A DNA stretch of 64,000 nt from Liolophura sinensis (GCF_032854445.1 NC_088300.1:56520984-56584983); one strand, 5' to 3'. Positions 1-13,930 are shown, counted from the stretch's first letter. Numbers and translations: made by a program. Notes: generated by a model from the sequence alone, not told the origin.

Positions 1-3000
1 AAATGTTCAGTGTTAACCAATTTTAAATTGAACTGAAAATCTTTAATAAAGACAAGAATATTTCAACGGATTGGATGGGTAATTGGGTAGGAAACTGATT
101 TTGAAATAAATCTCTCATTAGTATCGATTAATCAGTTTCTTCCTAAAAAAAGGCATGTTTTAACGACGTCATGCTTTTGTTAGCCTATGACGTGTACATT
201 TGCCCGACAGCTATTGTTATTGGCGTACTTGATGATAATATGAAATATAGTGTAACTTTTGCAAATGTATACTGGTGATAAATCATTATATAACATCCAA
301 CCGTTACAGTATCGCAGTATGTCAGCGAATCGTGTTAATTCTTTACAGAATGGTTTAATCTGACAGAGTCTCTGTGGAGAAGGTGTGTTATCTGGAGACA
401 AGGGCTAGGTGTGGGTAACGGGGTCGGCCAGACCAGTCCGTTGGACCGAGGCAATATGTCCCACAGTGCATGCGCTCGTCTCCACTTGCTGATCTCCAGC
501 CTTGTTTAGCTAAGGGGCGCGAAGCCTGTTACATCAGAGACGTTAGATGATCACCTCTAGAGATAATTGGTTTATTGAAGAAATCCCATTACATCGTCTT
601 ACCTGACTTGTACAGGTGGGAGGGTATAGTGGGAGTGGGTGAGCTCTGATGTAACCTGCCTGACAGCAGTAAGCGCCCCGTTCCTGTGGCCTATAGTTTA
701 GCACTCCCTGAATACATTAGGCATAGCACGATTGTCAGCTCTCGTTACACATAATAGCTGAACATTCCATGGTGCCATCGCTGAAATACAAACCGAGTGT
801 CATCACTGGGCAAATTAAGATATCCCCAATAGGGCTACCTTAGAGGTTAAGCACTAAACACAAGCCTTTGACGTAACACGTAAACGGTGAAATCTGGCCT
901 AAATTTACCACAGTTAAAAATTTATTTTAATTGGTCGTGTACATGCTTGCAAAGTAGCAAAATTCAGGCCCCGTAGACTTATCCATCTATGGTTTATCAC
1001 TACCTGAAGAGACAAGCCTACTGGACTCATTTGCTGATGACCTAAACTCTTCAGCTGTAACCATGACGTAGGTTGTAGTGAGGAAGCTATGCTTTTACTT
1101 GGAGTCCTTGGACCCACTAAAGAAAAAAACGCGTGGAATCCTACTGGAATTGAACCTATAAATTCCAATTAATAATGGATGCTTTTTTATAACTTATCTC
1201 TTTCTTAGCTTTCTCTCCTGTGTACATGTAAGCTTCAGGTATGAATGTTAAAAAAGAACAAAGAAACGAAATGGTGTTAGTGTTTTTGCTGCCTTTTAAA
1301 TCTGTCCCTTTGCCGGTTCCTCATCTGTCGTGCCAAAGTTTCTTGTGTCCACCCTCACTCTCCCATCTGTTGTTTTAGAGGCTCTCTCCACAGCTGTTAT
1401 ATAAGAACTGTCTTACTGCTTCTAACAGCTGTTGATGTGACGGGGTGGAACAGGCTATAAAACAGACGTTCCTCCAATCTGTTGTCCCTGCATGGCTGCA
1501 AGTTTGGCCGTCTGTCGGGTACAAAATTGTTTATGTAATGATATCAACTGGCATTGAGTGACAGTGAAATCTTTTTGTTATCTGGTTTGTCATCCAGTAG
1601 TAGAGGAACACTGCTGGTCAACACGTTATATGTCCAGGAGCGTATCCTGTATGAGAAGATATTAAAACGTGCTAATCACCAGAGCTCAAGTCGCAATACC
1701 ATATGGACCCGTTTTCAGGTGGATGTCTTCAAATGTACAGAAATCATTATCTCCAATAACGACTTTGCTCAGCTAATAAAGCTGTCATTGTCTCTGTGTC
1801 TAAGCGGAGTAGTTATCTCGTGGACACCCAATTATGAAGAAAGGGATGAGGCGTCTGTCAGGCCTCTGATCTCTGCTGCTGAGGATGGGGAAGGCTTTTA
1901 GTCCCTGCTGTCAAGGATGAGGCATCCTGTCGGCTGGCTTCCTCAACAGATGGCGAGGGAAGCTGAAGCCGCGATGACACTCTGTCTGACAGATGTACTT
2001 GATCGAATCACGTGATCCGACCTGTCGTCATCTTCACGACCTAATCTCTAACTCTCAATTACTTAAATACGTTCCGATTTTATTTTCATGAGTCGTGAAA
2101 CTTCTGTGACACCCATAAGTACCCACTGGGCCCTGAAATACCGACATATGGTATGGCAATAATACTGCTATTGTTGGTACATGTTGGTGGGAAGCGAAAC
2201 TCATGAATTGACGTTTACAAAACACATATGAAATTAATACATATGTTGATACACTGCTATGTAGTGCACTATATATACAAAGTCTCAGCTAAAATAGATA
2301 AATACATTAATTAATACTAAAACAAGGAAATTAACACCTTCCATTAACTGCCAAGTCAGAAATCAAGACAATCAACACCGATACATCAACCTGACAAATT
2401 CAACATGATCAAAACGTTCGAACTGTCAATCAATTTTAATCGAAATATAAAATATCCTATAGGTTTGCCATTTTTCTATGGCATTATATAAAATCGCACG
2501 CTAAAGGATTCTCACATTTTAAAATTTCACGCATTCTTCAATCATAGTCAGATGTTTAACTGTCAGTATGCTTAGTAGAAGAGTTGAATCTTTCTGTATT
2601 CTTGCATGATATCTGGTCGCAGTATTACGGCAGTGACGTGTATCCCTGCTCATCCATTCATTCATTCATTCTTAGCTGAATTTCAATACATGTGTATATG
2701 TACAGAGTAAGTCATACATGGTATAACATATGCACCACAGATATATTAAACTCTACCAAGAGCGATTCATTTTTACACAGGCCTTCTGACGCTGTATTTG
2801 TTTCAGTAAACTCGAAGTCTTCAAAAGTACATACAATAAATAAATACAAGTCAACGTTTATAACAGATACTTGGAACGTCATTTGGCATAACTTTACGTC
2901 ACGTTATAACGCAAATCAGTCATACTTTCATTAGTATTTTCAGTCTTTGTGATTCAGGGCATATACGTGGCATCAAAAACCATGCTCCTCATTCTTCATC

Positions 3001-4307
3001 AAAGTAGTTCTCCATGGCCAGCAATATACTGTAGCAAAGGCCTGCGGCAAACTAGTCGGATCGCATTTTGCGAAAAAGCTTTCAAAATAAATTTAGCGAC
3101 TGGTTGCTCGGTGAAACCTATCGACACTATTACGGGTAGTGTGTGGCTCGTGGGAACAGTTTGTTCACGAGGAATCCACTGTTTGGTCCTCTCCATTTGT
3201 TTACCCTAAAGTGTTTCGATACGTATTTGTCGGATACCTCACAACCCTGTAATGTCCGTCCTGTTAGCGCAGCCATGAACAATCTTAAAAGCCTTGTCTG
3301 GGCATAATTAAAACCCTCTTGTCCAGTCTGCTGTGTTGACATGCATAGCCACTGCATCGTCTGAGCGGTCAGGATTGAGCCATTGTGATTAGCCTGTGTT
3401 AAGACATAATACTGGTTACTGACAGAAGACAGAATGACCACCGTTGTCTGAGTGCGTGACCTCGATGGGACTGCTAAAAGGTTCTCGAAATACCAAGCAC
3501 GTGTGGGAAAACACGGATACGTAACCCGAACAAAATCCACAAAATTACTTGTATTCTTCTTCAGGTAATCCTAGTGGACATCAAACGGACACCGGTCCGC
3601 AGAGAAATAAAGCGAACGTTACTAGGAGATTGATTTTTTTTCCGAAATGGTGAACAAGTTAAAAGAAGATAGTTTACCATAGAGCTTAGGTTAGACCTTT
3701 GTTACGTACCGTATAACAACCATGCAGTCAACCTGAAACTCACCTTTGTTACATTTTGTCATGATGGACAAAGTGTTTGCTATGAGAGGCACCACAAGAT
3801 GTTTTCTCACCGACTAAAGCTGGGCCTGCCAGTGACCACAGCATAGTTGCTCTGACGAATGAGGTTTTAAGTGACTGATCAGCCATAGGTAGTGAGATTG
3901 AGCGATTTATTCTTTTTTTAAATCCAACTCCCAATCAAACTGATTAAGCAACTTCAAAGGCTCAACTTACAATTATTATTCGATGGTCACCATTCTTTAG
4001 CAAGGGAAGAGGGAGTACGTTCAAGGATCTGTCTCTAAAACAAAAATCTAGATCAGGAGGGAGAAACTTTTGTCGCTGTATGCCATTGTATACAGGACGC
4101 CCATTTGGAAACAGGCATTGTTTTCATGTGTTGCACAGTCTTACAAGAGAGAGCAAAATAGGAACAAAATTGCCTGGTCACATGCAAAAAAAGTGAAAAC
4201 AAAAAAAAAAGTAAAAAAAGAAGGGATATGACCGATGACTGATTTTAAAAGTGTCGCCCATGCACGATAAAGAACATCGAAGAGTACCAATATAGGAAAA
4301 CACCATC
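1..4307. other. Gene-poor stretch with two GC-richer blocks
   Basis: No convincing exon seen. The GC-richer blocks at about 400-690 and 1290-2060 stand out from AT-rich flanks. 871-923 is a copy of a short dispersed repeat also present near 15582-15635. An open frame of about 115 codons at 1554-1901 lacks an ATG start and is not recognised. Confidence 0.5.
1391..1462 (+). promoter_or_regulatory. Possible promoter: two CAGCTG E-boxes and two TATA-like sites
   Basis: CAGCTG at 1391-1396 and 1426-1431 (the second within the palindrome AACAGCTGTT), TATATAAG at 1398-1405 and TATAAAA at 1456-1462. An unrecognised open frame follows at 1554-1901 but does not begin with ATG. Could be an isolated enhancer or chance. 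Confidence 0.25.
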
Positions 4308-4318
4308 CTACCATAAAG

Positions 4319-4598
4319 GGGGACCTCCGTGGCTCAGTTGGATAGCGCGTTAGCGCAGGGTAATGACCCATGAGTCTCTCACCAATGCGGTTGCTGTGAG
4401 TTCAAGTCCAGCTCATGCTTGCTTCCTCTCTGGTCCTATGTGGGAAGGTCTGCTAGCAACCTGCAGATGGTCGTGGGTTTCCCCCGGGCTCTGCCCGGTT
4501 TCCACCCACCATAATGCTGGCCGCCGTCATATAAGTGAAATATTCTTCAGTACGGCGTAAAAACCAATCAAATACATAAATAAATAAATAAATAAATT
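4319..4598 (+). mobile_element. SINE family A, full length, with target duplication
   Basis: tRNA-like head with box A-like TGGCTCAGTTGG and box B-like GAGTTCAAGTCC, a unique body, then the conserved end tacggcgtaaaaaccaatc and an (aaat)n tail. Flanked by an 11-bp perfect direct repeat ctaccataaag (4308-4318 and 4599-4609), the mark of LINE-mediated insertion. The best preserved family A copy here. Non-autonomous; open frames across it are not genes. Confidence 0.85.
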
Positions 4599-4609
4599 CT
4601 ACCATAAAG

Positions 4610-5897
4610 TTTAAAAATTAGTTGAGTTAATTTAGCTAATTTAGTTAGTTTAACTGAGTTGTTGACATTAAATATTTGTAAATTAACAGTCGATGACTTC
4701 AGTTATAGCTAAAGATTATGCATGTATTGCATGGGATAGTCGTGCACATGTAAATATAAATGGTTCACTAAAATCGCTGAAACTTTCTGAAAATATCAAC
4801 TTTAGGCTAATACGACGTTATTATTGTATATATTTTTTTTATACAAACATTTACGTGTTTGTGTTAATGAGCATTATCAAATGCATATATGGGTTTTGTC
4901 CAAGGAAGACGTTATTAAATAAAAGGCTTTCGGGGCACTATCTGTGTTTCAATAAATTTTGTTTCTGGCAAAATCCACGCCAAACATTTAAAGTTATAAT
5001 TTAATCAAACGAAATAGACAATTTCAATATGGAAATAAAATTAATTTTCCATGCAAGGTTTTTTCCACCTGACTTATGAATATGCATGGCAGTGACTGGG
5101 TGTACATAGTGCATTCATCGATAAATAAATTGGCAACCGCAGACAGCGTCCGTGTCCATATTCTGCACAACCCCTTCAGTTTTCTATAAAAAAAACGTTG
5201 ATTTTTGCCACGACAAGGCGCCTCCGCACGCCAGTTATTGCCCTGAGACCGAACACGCATGTCCACGCCCGTTGCGCGTGTTGGCAACTCCCGTAGTCAC
5301 CCACACGTGACTGACACTGGGATTGAGTTTGTGAAGCGTGTCCGGACAAGGTAAACTCATTTCTAATAGGCGTATGGTCGTAAGTACTTGATGGTTGCCG
5401 CAGCCTCTCACACCCATCATTAAGTTCACTGACCTAGGACCAGGGCACAGGTTCAACATCTACAGAGGGGATTTAGAAGAAGGCACACACGTGGCTGCCC
5501 CGAGCGCTCTGTCACTCTGTTACAGAATTAAAATGACATCTTTATGGCTGCTGAAGCTCGATAGAATGATCACGTCCTGTAGTACTTCCAATCATATCAG
5601 AATTGTAAAGCTTCCTGAAAAAAGCAGGGGTGTCATTTTCATCCAGTAAACCAGTAGCTTGTAGATAACGTGACAGCGTAACAATGTATGATTTGATTGA
5701 AGTTTTGCACACATGTGTCCTGCATTTCTATCGCTGACGACTTCATCAGATACTGGCACTGAAAATGGACAATATTCAGGAAAATAATCAGGGAATATTT
5801 ACCAACGGATATAAGAGTCTAGGTGTTTTGCTGCGCATGTTGTTGTGAAGTTTCAGGAAAAGCGCAGAATATGTATTCACGTATGTATATGTCTCTG
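4610..5897. other. No gene seen
   Basis: AT-rich to about 5040, then mixed sequence. Short open frames on both strands lack recognisable motifs or convincing splice sites. No repeat identified. Confidence 0.4.
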
Positions 5898-5940
5898 CAA
5901 GATGGCTGAAATATTGCTGACGTGTTGTTAAGCCATAATC
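5898..5940 (+). mobile_element. SINE family B-like tail fragment
   Basis: Reads atggctgaaatattgctga and then a degenerate cgttaa-like end, resembling the 3' part of the family B element at 38037 (atgactgaaaaattgttga...gacgttaaacc). Head absent. It abuts the first copy of the tandem duplication at 5930. Confidence 0.4.
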
Positions 5941-6674
5941 AGTGATTTATTCATTTATGCATTTATACATGTATATGTCCAAATTGCCCGACCCTCACCC
6001 CCACTCCCATTAAACAGTTTAAGGTCAATGAACAGCATAGAAATCAGCTTTATTTAAAGAATCAATTATAGAAAGCAGACATGTCCGTCAATGAAAACCG
6101 AGAAACGAAAAAGCTGACAGAAACTGAAATATACACGATGCCCATGTGCGCTGTAACTGTTTCAAGGTGCGCCGGATACAATGATCTGATTCATCAATTT
6201 CGTGGAAGATTTTTGCAAATGAACAGGATTGGTTTTTGCTTATTTTTATTGTTGTTATTTTTTTGCCTTTTTATTTTGTTTGCTTTTGTTTTCTTTGATA
6301 TTTACAAAAGGTATACCAAATAAAGCCATAATCTTGTTTATTCATTTATGCATTTATACATGTATATGTCCAAATTGCCCGACTCTCTCCCCCACTCCCA
6401 CTAAACAGTTTAAGGTCAATGAACAGTATAGAAATCAGCTTTATTTAAAGAAACATTTATAGAAAGCAGACATGTTCGTCAATGAAAACCGAGAAAAGAA
6501 AAAGCTGACAGAAATTGAAATATACACGATGCTAATGTGCGATCAATCTCGTGGAAGGTTTTTGCAAATGAACAGGATTGGTTTTTGCTTATTTTTGTTG
6601 TTGTTGTTGTTATTTTTTGGCCTTTTTTGGGTTTGCTTTTGTTTTCTTTGATATTTACAAAAGATATACCAAAT
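5930..6674. repeat. Tandem duplication, 393-bp period
   Basis: Copy 1 is 5930-6322 and copy 2 is 6323 to about 6674. Both begin aagccataatc, share long near-identical blocks and end gatatttacaaaagRtatacc. Copy 2 lacks about 44 bp found in copy 1 (around 6142-6197) and differs by scattered substitutions and a GTT-repeat expansion. The open frames in both copies are parallel and show no coding signature. Confidence 0.85.
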
Positions 6675-8880
6675 ACAGTGCTCAGTGATAAGATGCTGTC
6701 TTTTGCCCCACTGGAAACATTAAGGATGGAATCCCAATTATTTGTTCTAAGTTCATGGGTCATAGCTGTTGACATACCATGTCCCGCATTGTTGTGTGAA
6801 TTATGCCTTGTGTGTGTATATTTTTTGCTGACGAATGACATTAATTGCTCAGGTTGGACTTTCTAGACATACTCCGGTAATTAACACTCTGAACCCACCG
6901 TTTGCCCACTGACTTTCCTCCCCGCTCACTCTTCTGTCAGATTTCAACAGCTTTAATCCAGTCTTGTCAGCTTTGTTAATTAATTTATATTTAAACGATA
7001 GACATTTGGACCAATTACAGATTACAGTGGCTATCGTATCGTTGTTGTTTTGTTCTCAGATTGACAAGCTGTACCTCTGGCCACGCGAGCTAGAGTATAG
7101 TGTTGTGGGAACGTCAATGCGGGGAGAGTTTGACAGAGCACTTCTCTTCACGTGGTTTTCTCAATCACAGGTGATAACGTTCTCCTTAACCACATATTAG
7201 CCTGGCTGACCGACGCGTGACTGTCCAGCGTTCAATGATGGCCGGTAAAGCACACGCGTGTAGTTGTAAGAAAATACATGTCAGTGATTCTGTAAGTCAA
7301 GGGTCAGCCTCTCTCCGGACCTGGGGTGAGGAACAGAACGACTGAGGCCTCTCCAGCGAAGGCTGGATCATTAAATATTAACCCGGGTCCAACACCATCA
7401 CATTCAGATAAGCTTTGTTTGACTCCAACAAAGAATGGATCGAAATAAACCTTAAGGCACTTTGAGCTTAGATCAAGAAGATAGAGGAAAAAACGCAGAT
7501 TGTTGACAAGTAAGCAACTCGATAGCTTTCGAAATGCAACAATCTTAGCTTGGCAGTTAAACTGGAATTGATTTCCGGTCGTGGCAGGGTAAGCGTGTGA
7601 TCCGAAACAGGCGATTCGTTAATTGTTTCGTGTTTCCTTTGTCCACATTAATACATAAACAATGAGGGATATTCTTAGGAGCAAGTGTCAAAAACAGTTG
7701 GTTTAGTTTGCCTCTCTGGAACTTCTCATTGGCAATTTCAGCGAGGTTTGCTGTCCAGAAATACATGGCTTTAGTATAGTGTCTAGATCAAAAATGCTTT
7801 TTAATATATGCAATAAACATACAAAATAGGTCAACTATAATCGATATTTCAGCTGCTTATATAGGACAACAAACAATAGATTATGCTTGAAAATCATGAA
7901 AAACCTGAAAACCAAGGGAAGAAAGTCAAGAACTTGCGTGGAATGAATCATGCTTCTACATTGAGTCAACACCAGGATAGTCGGCTAAATAACAACTGAT
8001 TGAATATAAAGAGGAAAATACAGTCGGGTCATAAATTGGAAGGAACATTGTGTTTTGTGCAAGATGAATTTTCATAAAAGTGTCAACTGTCTGTCCTCGG
8101 ACATTCCTAAAGCAAATGTGTAAATATTATTTATGACACACTGTTTAACACGTGCGTCCTTGGAAACTGCAATTTTCGTTTATCGGTACATTGAAAAATA
8201 AGTAGTCTCTATTTTCTTAAATATTACGCTCATAATTATATGGTATCTCGTAAAATATACGGGAAAAACTCAAATACGTTTTCTTTATTTCCCATCACAC
8301 TCGTTGTCGTATTCTTTAAATGTGTGTAGATAAATTTCGATGTATGATTTTTTTTTTACATTTTAATTTTTTTTCTATGCTATGCGTTAAGTTTAACTTC
8401 GTGTTATGTTGATGGAGATCACCATGTATTCATGAATTTTGTACACAGACAAGACTCATTATAAAGCCTATATGATTATTAAATCTGCTGAGACCATATT
8501 GGACTGATTTTCGATAAATGGTGAACTATTGATAGTAACTCTGATGACTAATGAGGATGACTTGTTAATTGGCAATTCTCGTCTGCTTTGGGTTTAATTG
8601 GCCGGTAATGTGGTAGCATGGTTGTCTGTTTCCCTGTCACTAGAGCTTTGCTTACAACACTAAGCCGTTCATTAGCTGGACAACCAAACTTTTGTGTAGG
8701 TTAGCGGGAGTGGGATGATCAGACAAAAGTCCAGTCTGTAATCATGCTAATCAACTCTCTCTACATCTTTACCCTGTCGTCTCTTCCTTTGTATCGCGTT
8801 AGCATTGGAGAGACTGTATAGACCCTATGCAGGGATGCGACACATATGCAGGCAGGTCGGTACACAGGCCTAGAACCTGT
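6675..8880. other. No gene seen
   Basis: AT-rich with a slightly GC-richer patch at 7200-7420. Only short open frames without motifs. No repeats recognised apart from homopolymer runs near 8350. Confidence 0.4.
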
Positions 8881-9165
8881 CAGACAAATGTGAGGGTCTA
8901 TATCTGACCTGAGGGTTTATATCTGACGTGAGGGTCTATATCTAACGCGAGAGTCTATGTCTGGCGCGATTGTCTAAATCTGACGTGAGGGTCTATATCT
9001 GACTTGTGGATCTGAGTCTGACGTAAAGGTCTGTGTTATGATGGTCTGAATCTATCTATAGGGTCAACATCTCACGTGAGCGTCTGCATCTGACCTGAGG
9101 GTCTATGACATGAGAGTCTGTAGCTTAGGTAATTGCCTAAATCTGACGTGAGGGTCTATATCCAT
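8881..9165. repeat. 19-bp minisatellite
   Basis: Imperfect array of a 19-bp unit close to gggtctatatctgacgtga. The first copies keep an exact 19-bp spacing; the later part has indels and substitutions (9010-9120). No coding content. Confidence 0.8.
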
Positions 9166-9415
9166 TGTGCATTACGTATAAATTCTGTTCCATAGAATTT
9201 TGTTTTGGCATATCTTTCGGCCATTTTTTGGACTTTACCACAAGGATTCGCTTCGACTTCTCACGGGACATTTATTGTTTGTTTGCTCTTTAATCTCCAA
9301 CTCAGTAATTTTTCACGTATATACCACGGTGTTCAGGTTTATGGATAAGTGCAGCTCTGTAAGTTGCTTTGTCTGTATAACAATCTACCTGCTCACCGGT
9401 CGGTCCAAGTATAGA

Positions 9416-9560
9416 CATCCTATCTTTTAACACATAGGCCGATCTGTCAAATTCTTAAAATGCTATGTTTAACAAGGGCCGATCTGTCAAATTCTTGACA
9501 TCCTATTTTTAACCGGATCCGATATGTCCAATTCTTGACAACCAGTCTTTTAACATGAGC
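9416..9560. repeat. 40-bp tandem repeat, about 3.6 copies
   Basis: The block ggccgatctgtcaaattctt recurs at exact 40-bp steps near 9437, 9477 and 9517, with diverged last copies. Units include a tcYtatYtttaac segment. Confidence 0.75.
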
Positions 9561-9819
9561 AATTCCCCTAACAAGAGCTCGTAGCGCAATACAGTGCCAA
9601 CATTTTGCGGGGTGTTGTAGCTGTTGTGAGTTCACTCCCTTCCCAAGATCTTACTCGGTTATTCGACGTCCATGGACCTAAGAACTTCGGACAAGGGAGC
9701 TTGGTTCCATTGGCCTTGATGCCAATAAGTAATCTACCGTGATCTCTTGTTTTGTCTTACATGAAGTTCTCTAAAGGCCACTTGCCTTTCACCAGTATAT
9801 CACGTATCTCAGGTAATTG

Positions 9820-9912
9820 GATTTATTTATTTTATTTATTTGATTGGTGTTTTACGCCGCACTCAAGAATATTTCACTTATACGACAACGGCCAGCATTA
9901 TGGTGCGAGGAA
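9820..9912 (-). mobile_element. SINE family A, 3' fragment
   Basis: Minus orientation: poly(TTTA), then ttgattggtgttttacgccg, the reverse complement of the family A end, followed by the conserved acggccagcattatgg body. The head is missing or diverged beyond 9912. Confidence 0.8.
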
Positions 9913-12900
9913 TATTTCAACTGAGAATGCATGCATACAGCAGCTATACAATTCTGCTCTATCGGTGCACCTTGCATGTTGCGAGATGGATCCACAAGGT
10001 CCAGCCTATCCACGAGTAGGTCTGTGAGGAGATAATGTTCCGCCATTTATAATTTATGACCACCAACTAACTAAATGTAATATATTACAATGAAAATCAC
10101 GTCTTGTCACACGCGAAACGATTTTGGTTTTTCGGCAAAACGTGCACGATTAGCCTGTGTAGCTGACAGAACAAAGCAGTCGTAGGAAACCATCTGTAAA
10201 ATGCCAATCGCCTCGAAAAAAACACAGCAAGCGAAGCGTGAAGGCATTTAGTCTGTGTTTTTGTGAAAAGTCATGTTTTTCCCTGACACATGATTATACA
10301 TTGCATCGTGTTTAGATTATAATAGAGGCAGACTCCGGATTGCGAGTCGGCCATGTTCACACAACCTATCACCTGTTCTATACATATGTCATAGCATCTC
10401 GACAGTCGAGCAAATACAATCTGTATTATAATTGTATGAGAAGCGGGACATTGTTCAGGCCACGGTTCAACGATCGGGCCTGCCCTTCCCACGGTTCGCT
10501 CATATAGGGGTGATCCCGCTAAAAAGCGGTTTGACGACGCCTTAGTTCACCCGAAGGCAGGGTAACGTTATATTTTCTGAACTTTTTGAGCTCTGACAAA
10601 GTTTTTTTGCATACATCAGCGTGGCGTACATCGGTACGTAAATTGAACGACGGCAAAGAAAACAACGATGAGCTGAGAAGGCAAAGGTTAACATAAGCAA
10701 ATTTCACTAATAGTATTTTCCATTTTTATTTATCCGGTTTCCCATAAACTGAACTGTCATACATGTGAAAATCTTATAGCACGAGGTTAATACCGATCAA
10801 ATAAGTAAATGACCTTTTACAGTGATTATAAGGGTAGTCTACGGAGTTTAAAAAATGTGCTGAGGATAACATCGGTAGAAAATTAGAATGGGATATGTGT
10901 AAATTGACTACATATAAAGATTTGAACGTATGTAAAGTTCGTGCATGGTGAGCAAAAAGCTCAGTATTGTGTGGGCGCACCTGCATGTATCGTACATAAA
11001 AGATATAAACATTCACGACGCATAAACCATTATGCAATGAGATTAAAACTGTGTAAAGCATGAATACCAAAGCTCTGTACAGTAATATCATTTAAATGAT
11101 GTGTCGGTGGAACAAAAGCAAACCTTGATCTTAATTTATTTCAACCACTTGAATCCACCCCTTCTTTATATATTCCGGAGAGTAATGTAAGCTGATAGGG
11201 CACATACTCTTGGGTAGAAGTTACATTACCTTTTCGTTTACCCTCATGTATATCTTGTCAGTGTGACCAGTTTCAGTTAGTGGCTTTGCTCTGCACGTTG
11301 TCACCGTAAACAACCGGAAGTTTTTGATGACTTATAAACCCCGTGATAATACGTAAACATCTGTACTTAACACACATTGTATACAGATCAAATCTGCAGT
11401 CTTACCAGGTTGATAGCCTATACGCTGCGCATAAATGCAAGAAAATACCCCCCCCCCTCCCCGCCACCTTCCAAGGCATATATAGAAGAGCTCTTTAATT
11501 GCCGAGAATTAAGTCAGAGTGGTATCATCATTACCAGGAGGTCCGTTGGTTCCTCCCCTCGAATCATTTATATTTATTATTTCATTGTTGTTTTAAGTGC
11601 ATGTTAAACTCAAAAGTGTTTACGATGGTGGATTGTTTCAGGTTTTGCAAGTATGGGTTCGGGAAACTTTGGTGAACCACTAAAGCGCCAGCGTATATGT
11701 TCTGTTGCCACATATAAAGAGTTGTAAAGGAGACGATAATGTAACTAGGAGCTGTTGAGTACAGTATATACGTGGAAGCAATAATTAATACCTGTTTGCT
11801 GAATACATTTATATATAGACGGTGCTGTTCACGTGTATACAATGAGCCTTGACTCTGTCTAAGTTAAATGAAAGTTCGCTCTGATTAAAGTGCAGGCTGC
11901 ATGTATAAGTTCTAATTATAAGCACGTATGCTTATAATTTGGCCTTCTTGTCAAAGATATTTTTAGTAACCGTTTTCGTAACGTTAGCAAAATATGTGCA
12001 TGTAAAAGAAATCTAATAATGCATGCAAACTTCTGTTTGGACCGCATGCTTGATGTTATTCATTCCCATGTATGAATTGATATATAGATATAGTTTTCTC
12101 ACAATTCATGAAAACAGTATTGATGCCGTTTTTCTCATGGGAGAAGACATGCGATATACACAAATCATGCAGTATATTTTAGTCTACAATAATTCATGTT
12201 GATTATACGGATATATTATAAGTACAGTTTACACGAGGTTTGCACTTCGTGACATTGCCCACTTCTGTCATACAATCATCTCTTGCGACATCACATTCAT
12301 GACTAAAGCACACAAATGTTTTATATGTACAGTGATTATGATTGTCTCAAAAAGAGGTCGATAAAACTGAAATATATACACAGCGATTGTGCACGCCAAT
12401 ATACTCTTTACCCGGAGTCACCTTACACCAAGTATTTCCCCACGTTGAAATCCACTCACTTTCTGAATATCGTGTATATCCTGAATCCACACGTTTTCGT
12501 TTTCATCGTGAGAGAGTCTTCAAAATATCAACAACAATTTTAATATCACGTTTCGTTTCACAAGATTGGTGAATGGAATATTTGCCGTACAATAAGTTCG
12601 CCCGCATATCCTTTTTCTGTACACAATACACCGTGAGAATTAAGCCATGCATAGAAAAGATGAAGTTTTTTTTTTCTTGCCGGCTCATTTACTCACTTCC
12701 CGTAACGTAAACACAACATTGTGTAGACGTTAAGGGTATACTGTTATATAGCCAGGAAATCGGTGTAATTATTGGAACAATCACTCCACTGTGGAGCCAT
12801 TCTTGTGTTCAACAAAATAAAATCATGCCCGGGCTGGAGTGATGCGGGCGCCTCTTGTGTAATCGTCGGGCATTGGCTGCCATAATGAAGAATCAAAATT

Positions 12901-13930
12901 TTCATTATCAAGATTTTAATTTTTTTATAGAGTTATATTTTTTATGTAATCTGGTAATAAGTATTCTCTGCTTCTAATCGCCAAATATCCCATTAATTGC
13001 AGGTGTTCTCCGCACCTCAGCTTGACTTCTATGCCCTGGATAAATAAGGGTCTGGTCGTAAAAGACCCTCTCTGCATTACGCTTTCAGAGTTTCTCTGTA
13101 TATGGTCACGTTATGGTTTTCCTAATTTTGGAAAGAAAAAAATTAACCGCTTTGGTGTAATACCACAAACTTTGCAGATACGCAATAAGGCAGAGCACTG
13201 AAACAAAAAGTCGTTAAACGAGTCCATTATTTCATTAACTTGTAAGCAACAGCGAGCCCGTATGTGAAAGGTCTGCACCGCCGCTGAAGAAATATCACTT
13301 TTCGGGGTTATGTAGAGTTGGATTTGTCATGAGGCATTAATTATGCCGATTGGCCATTCTTTGACACAAGGTCTCTGACGAACAGCCTACTGTATATTTG
13401 ACAGGGTAATGACTCTATGGTATGGGGGATAGAAAAGGCATTGTGTCATCCGTGCATGGTGCAGTCAGTGTCAAAGAACCGGATATTAGAAGGAAGCGCC
13501 TCGCCAGCCGCGCCTTTCTCGCATCCAATTCCCCACCCGCTATCGTGGGAGCGCATGTACAGCCTGTCGAAATAATTCCAGTTTCCAGGGAAACGCATCA
13601 TCTGCAGCAGAACGATTTCCGACGGTCGAAGCTGCTAGACGTAAACCCAAGACAGGTTTATGGGGCAATGTTTCATCAGCTCAGTGCAGTTGGTGAAATG
13701 GCTGTCGTTAGATGTCACATTCTACCATCTTTTCCCCATGGCCCGAGATCTTATCACGGGGTGAGCTGAGTTAAAATCAGGCCTGACTGGCAGAGAACCA
13801 CGGCCGCAATCCAGTAACTAGGGATCGATAAGGAGGGATGCTGAAAAAGAACATGCGACGTTCGTTTTGAACCCGATGATTGAGTGGAGACAATAACATA
13901 ATCAATCTATAGCCTTATAAAACTTAATCC
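9913..13930. other. No gene seen
   Basis: Short open frames only, the longest about 115 codons at 13422-13769 in a GC-richer block (13380-13780), unrecognised. A C-rich run lies at 11448-11462 and a small hairpin (ccgctaaaaagcgg) near 10508. Confidence 0.4.

Noticed and set aside
4325-4420. tRNA gene
   Set aside because: The A and B box-like parts belong to a SINE head followed by the family body and tail, with target duplication; no intact cloverleaf.
13422-13769. 115-codon open frame in a GC-richer block
   Set aside because: No recognisable domain, no flanking splice pattern; length is expected by chance in GC-richer DNA.
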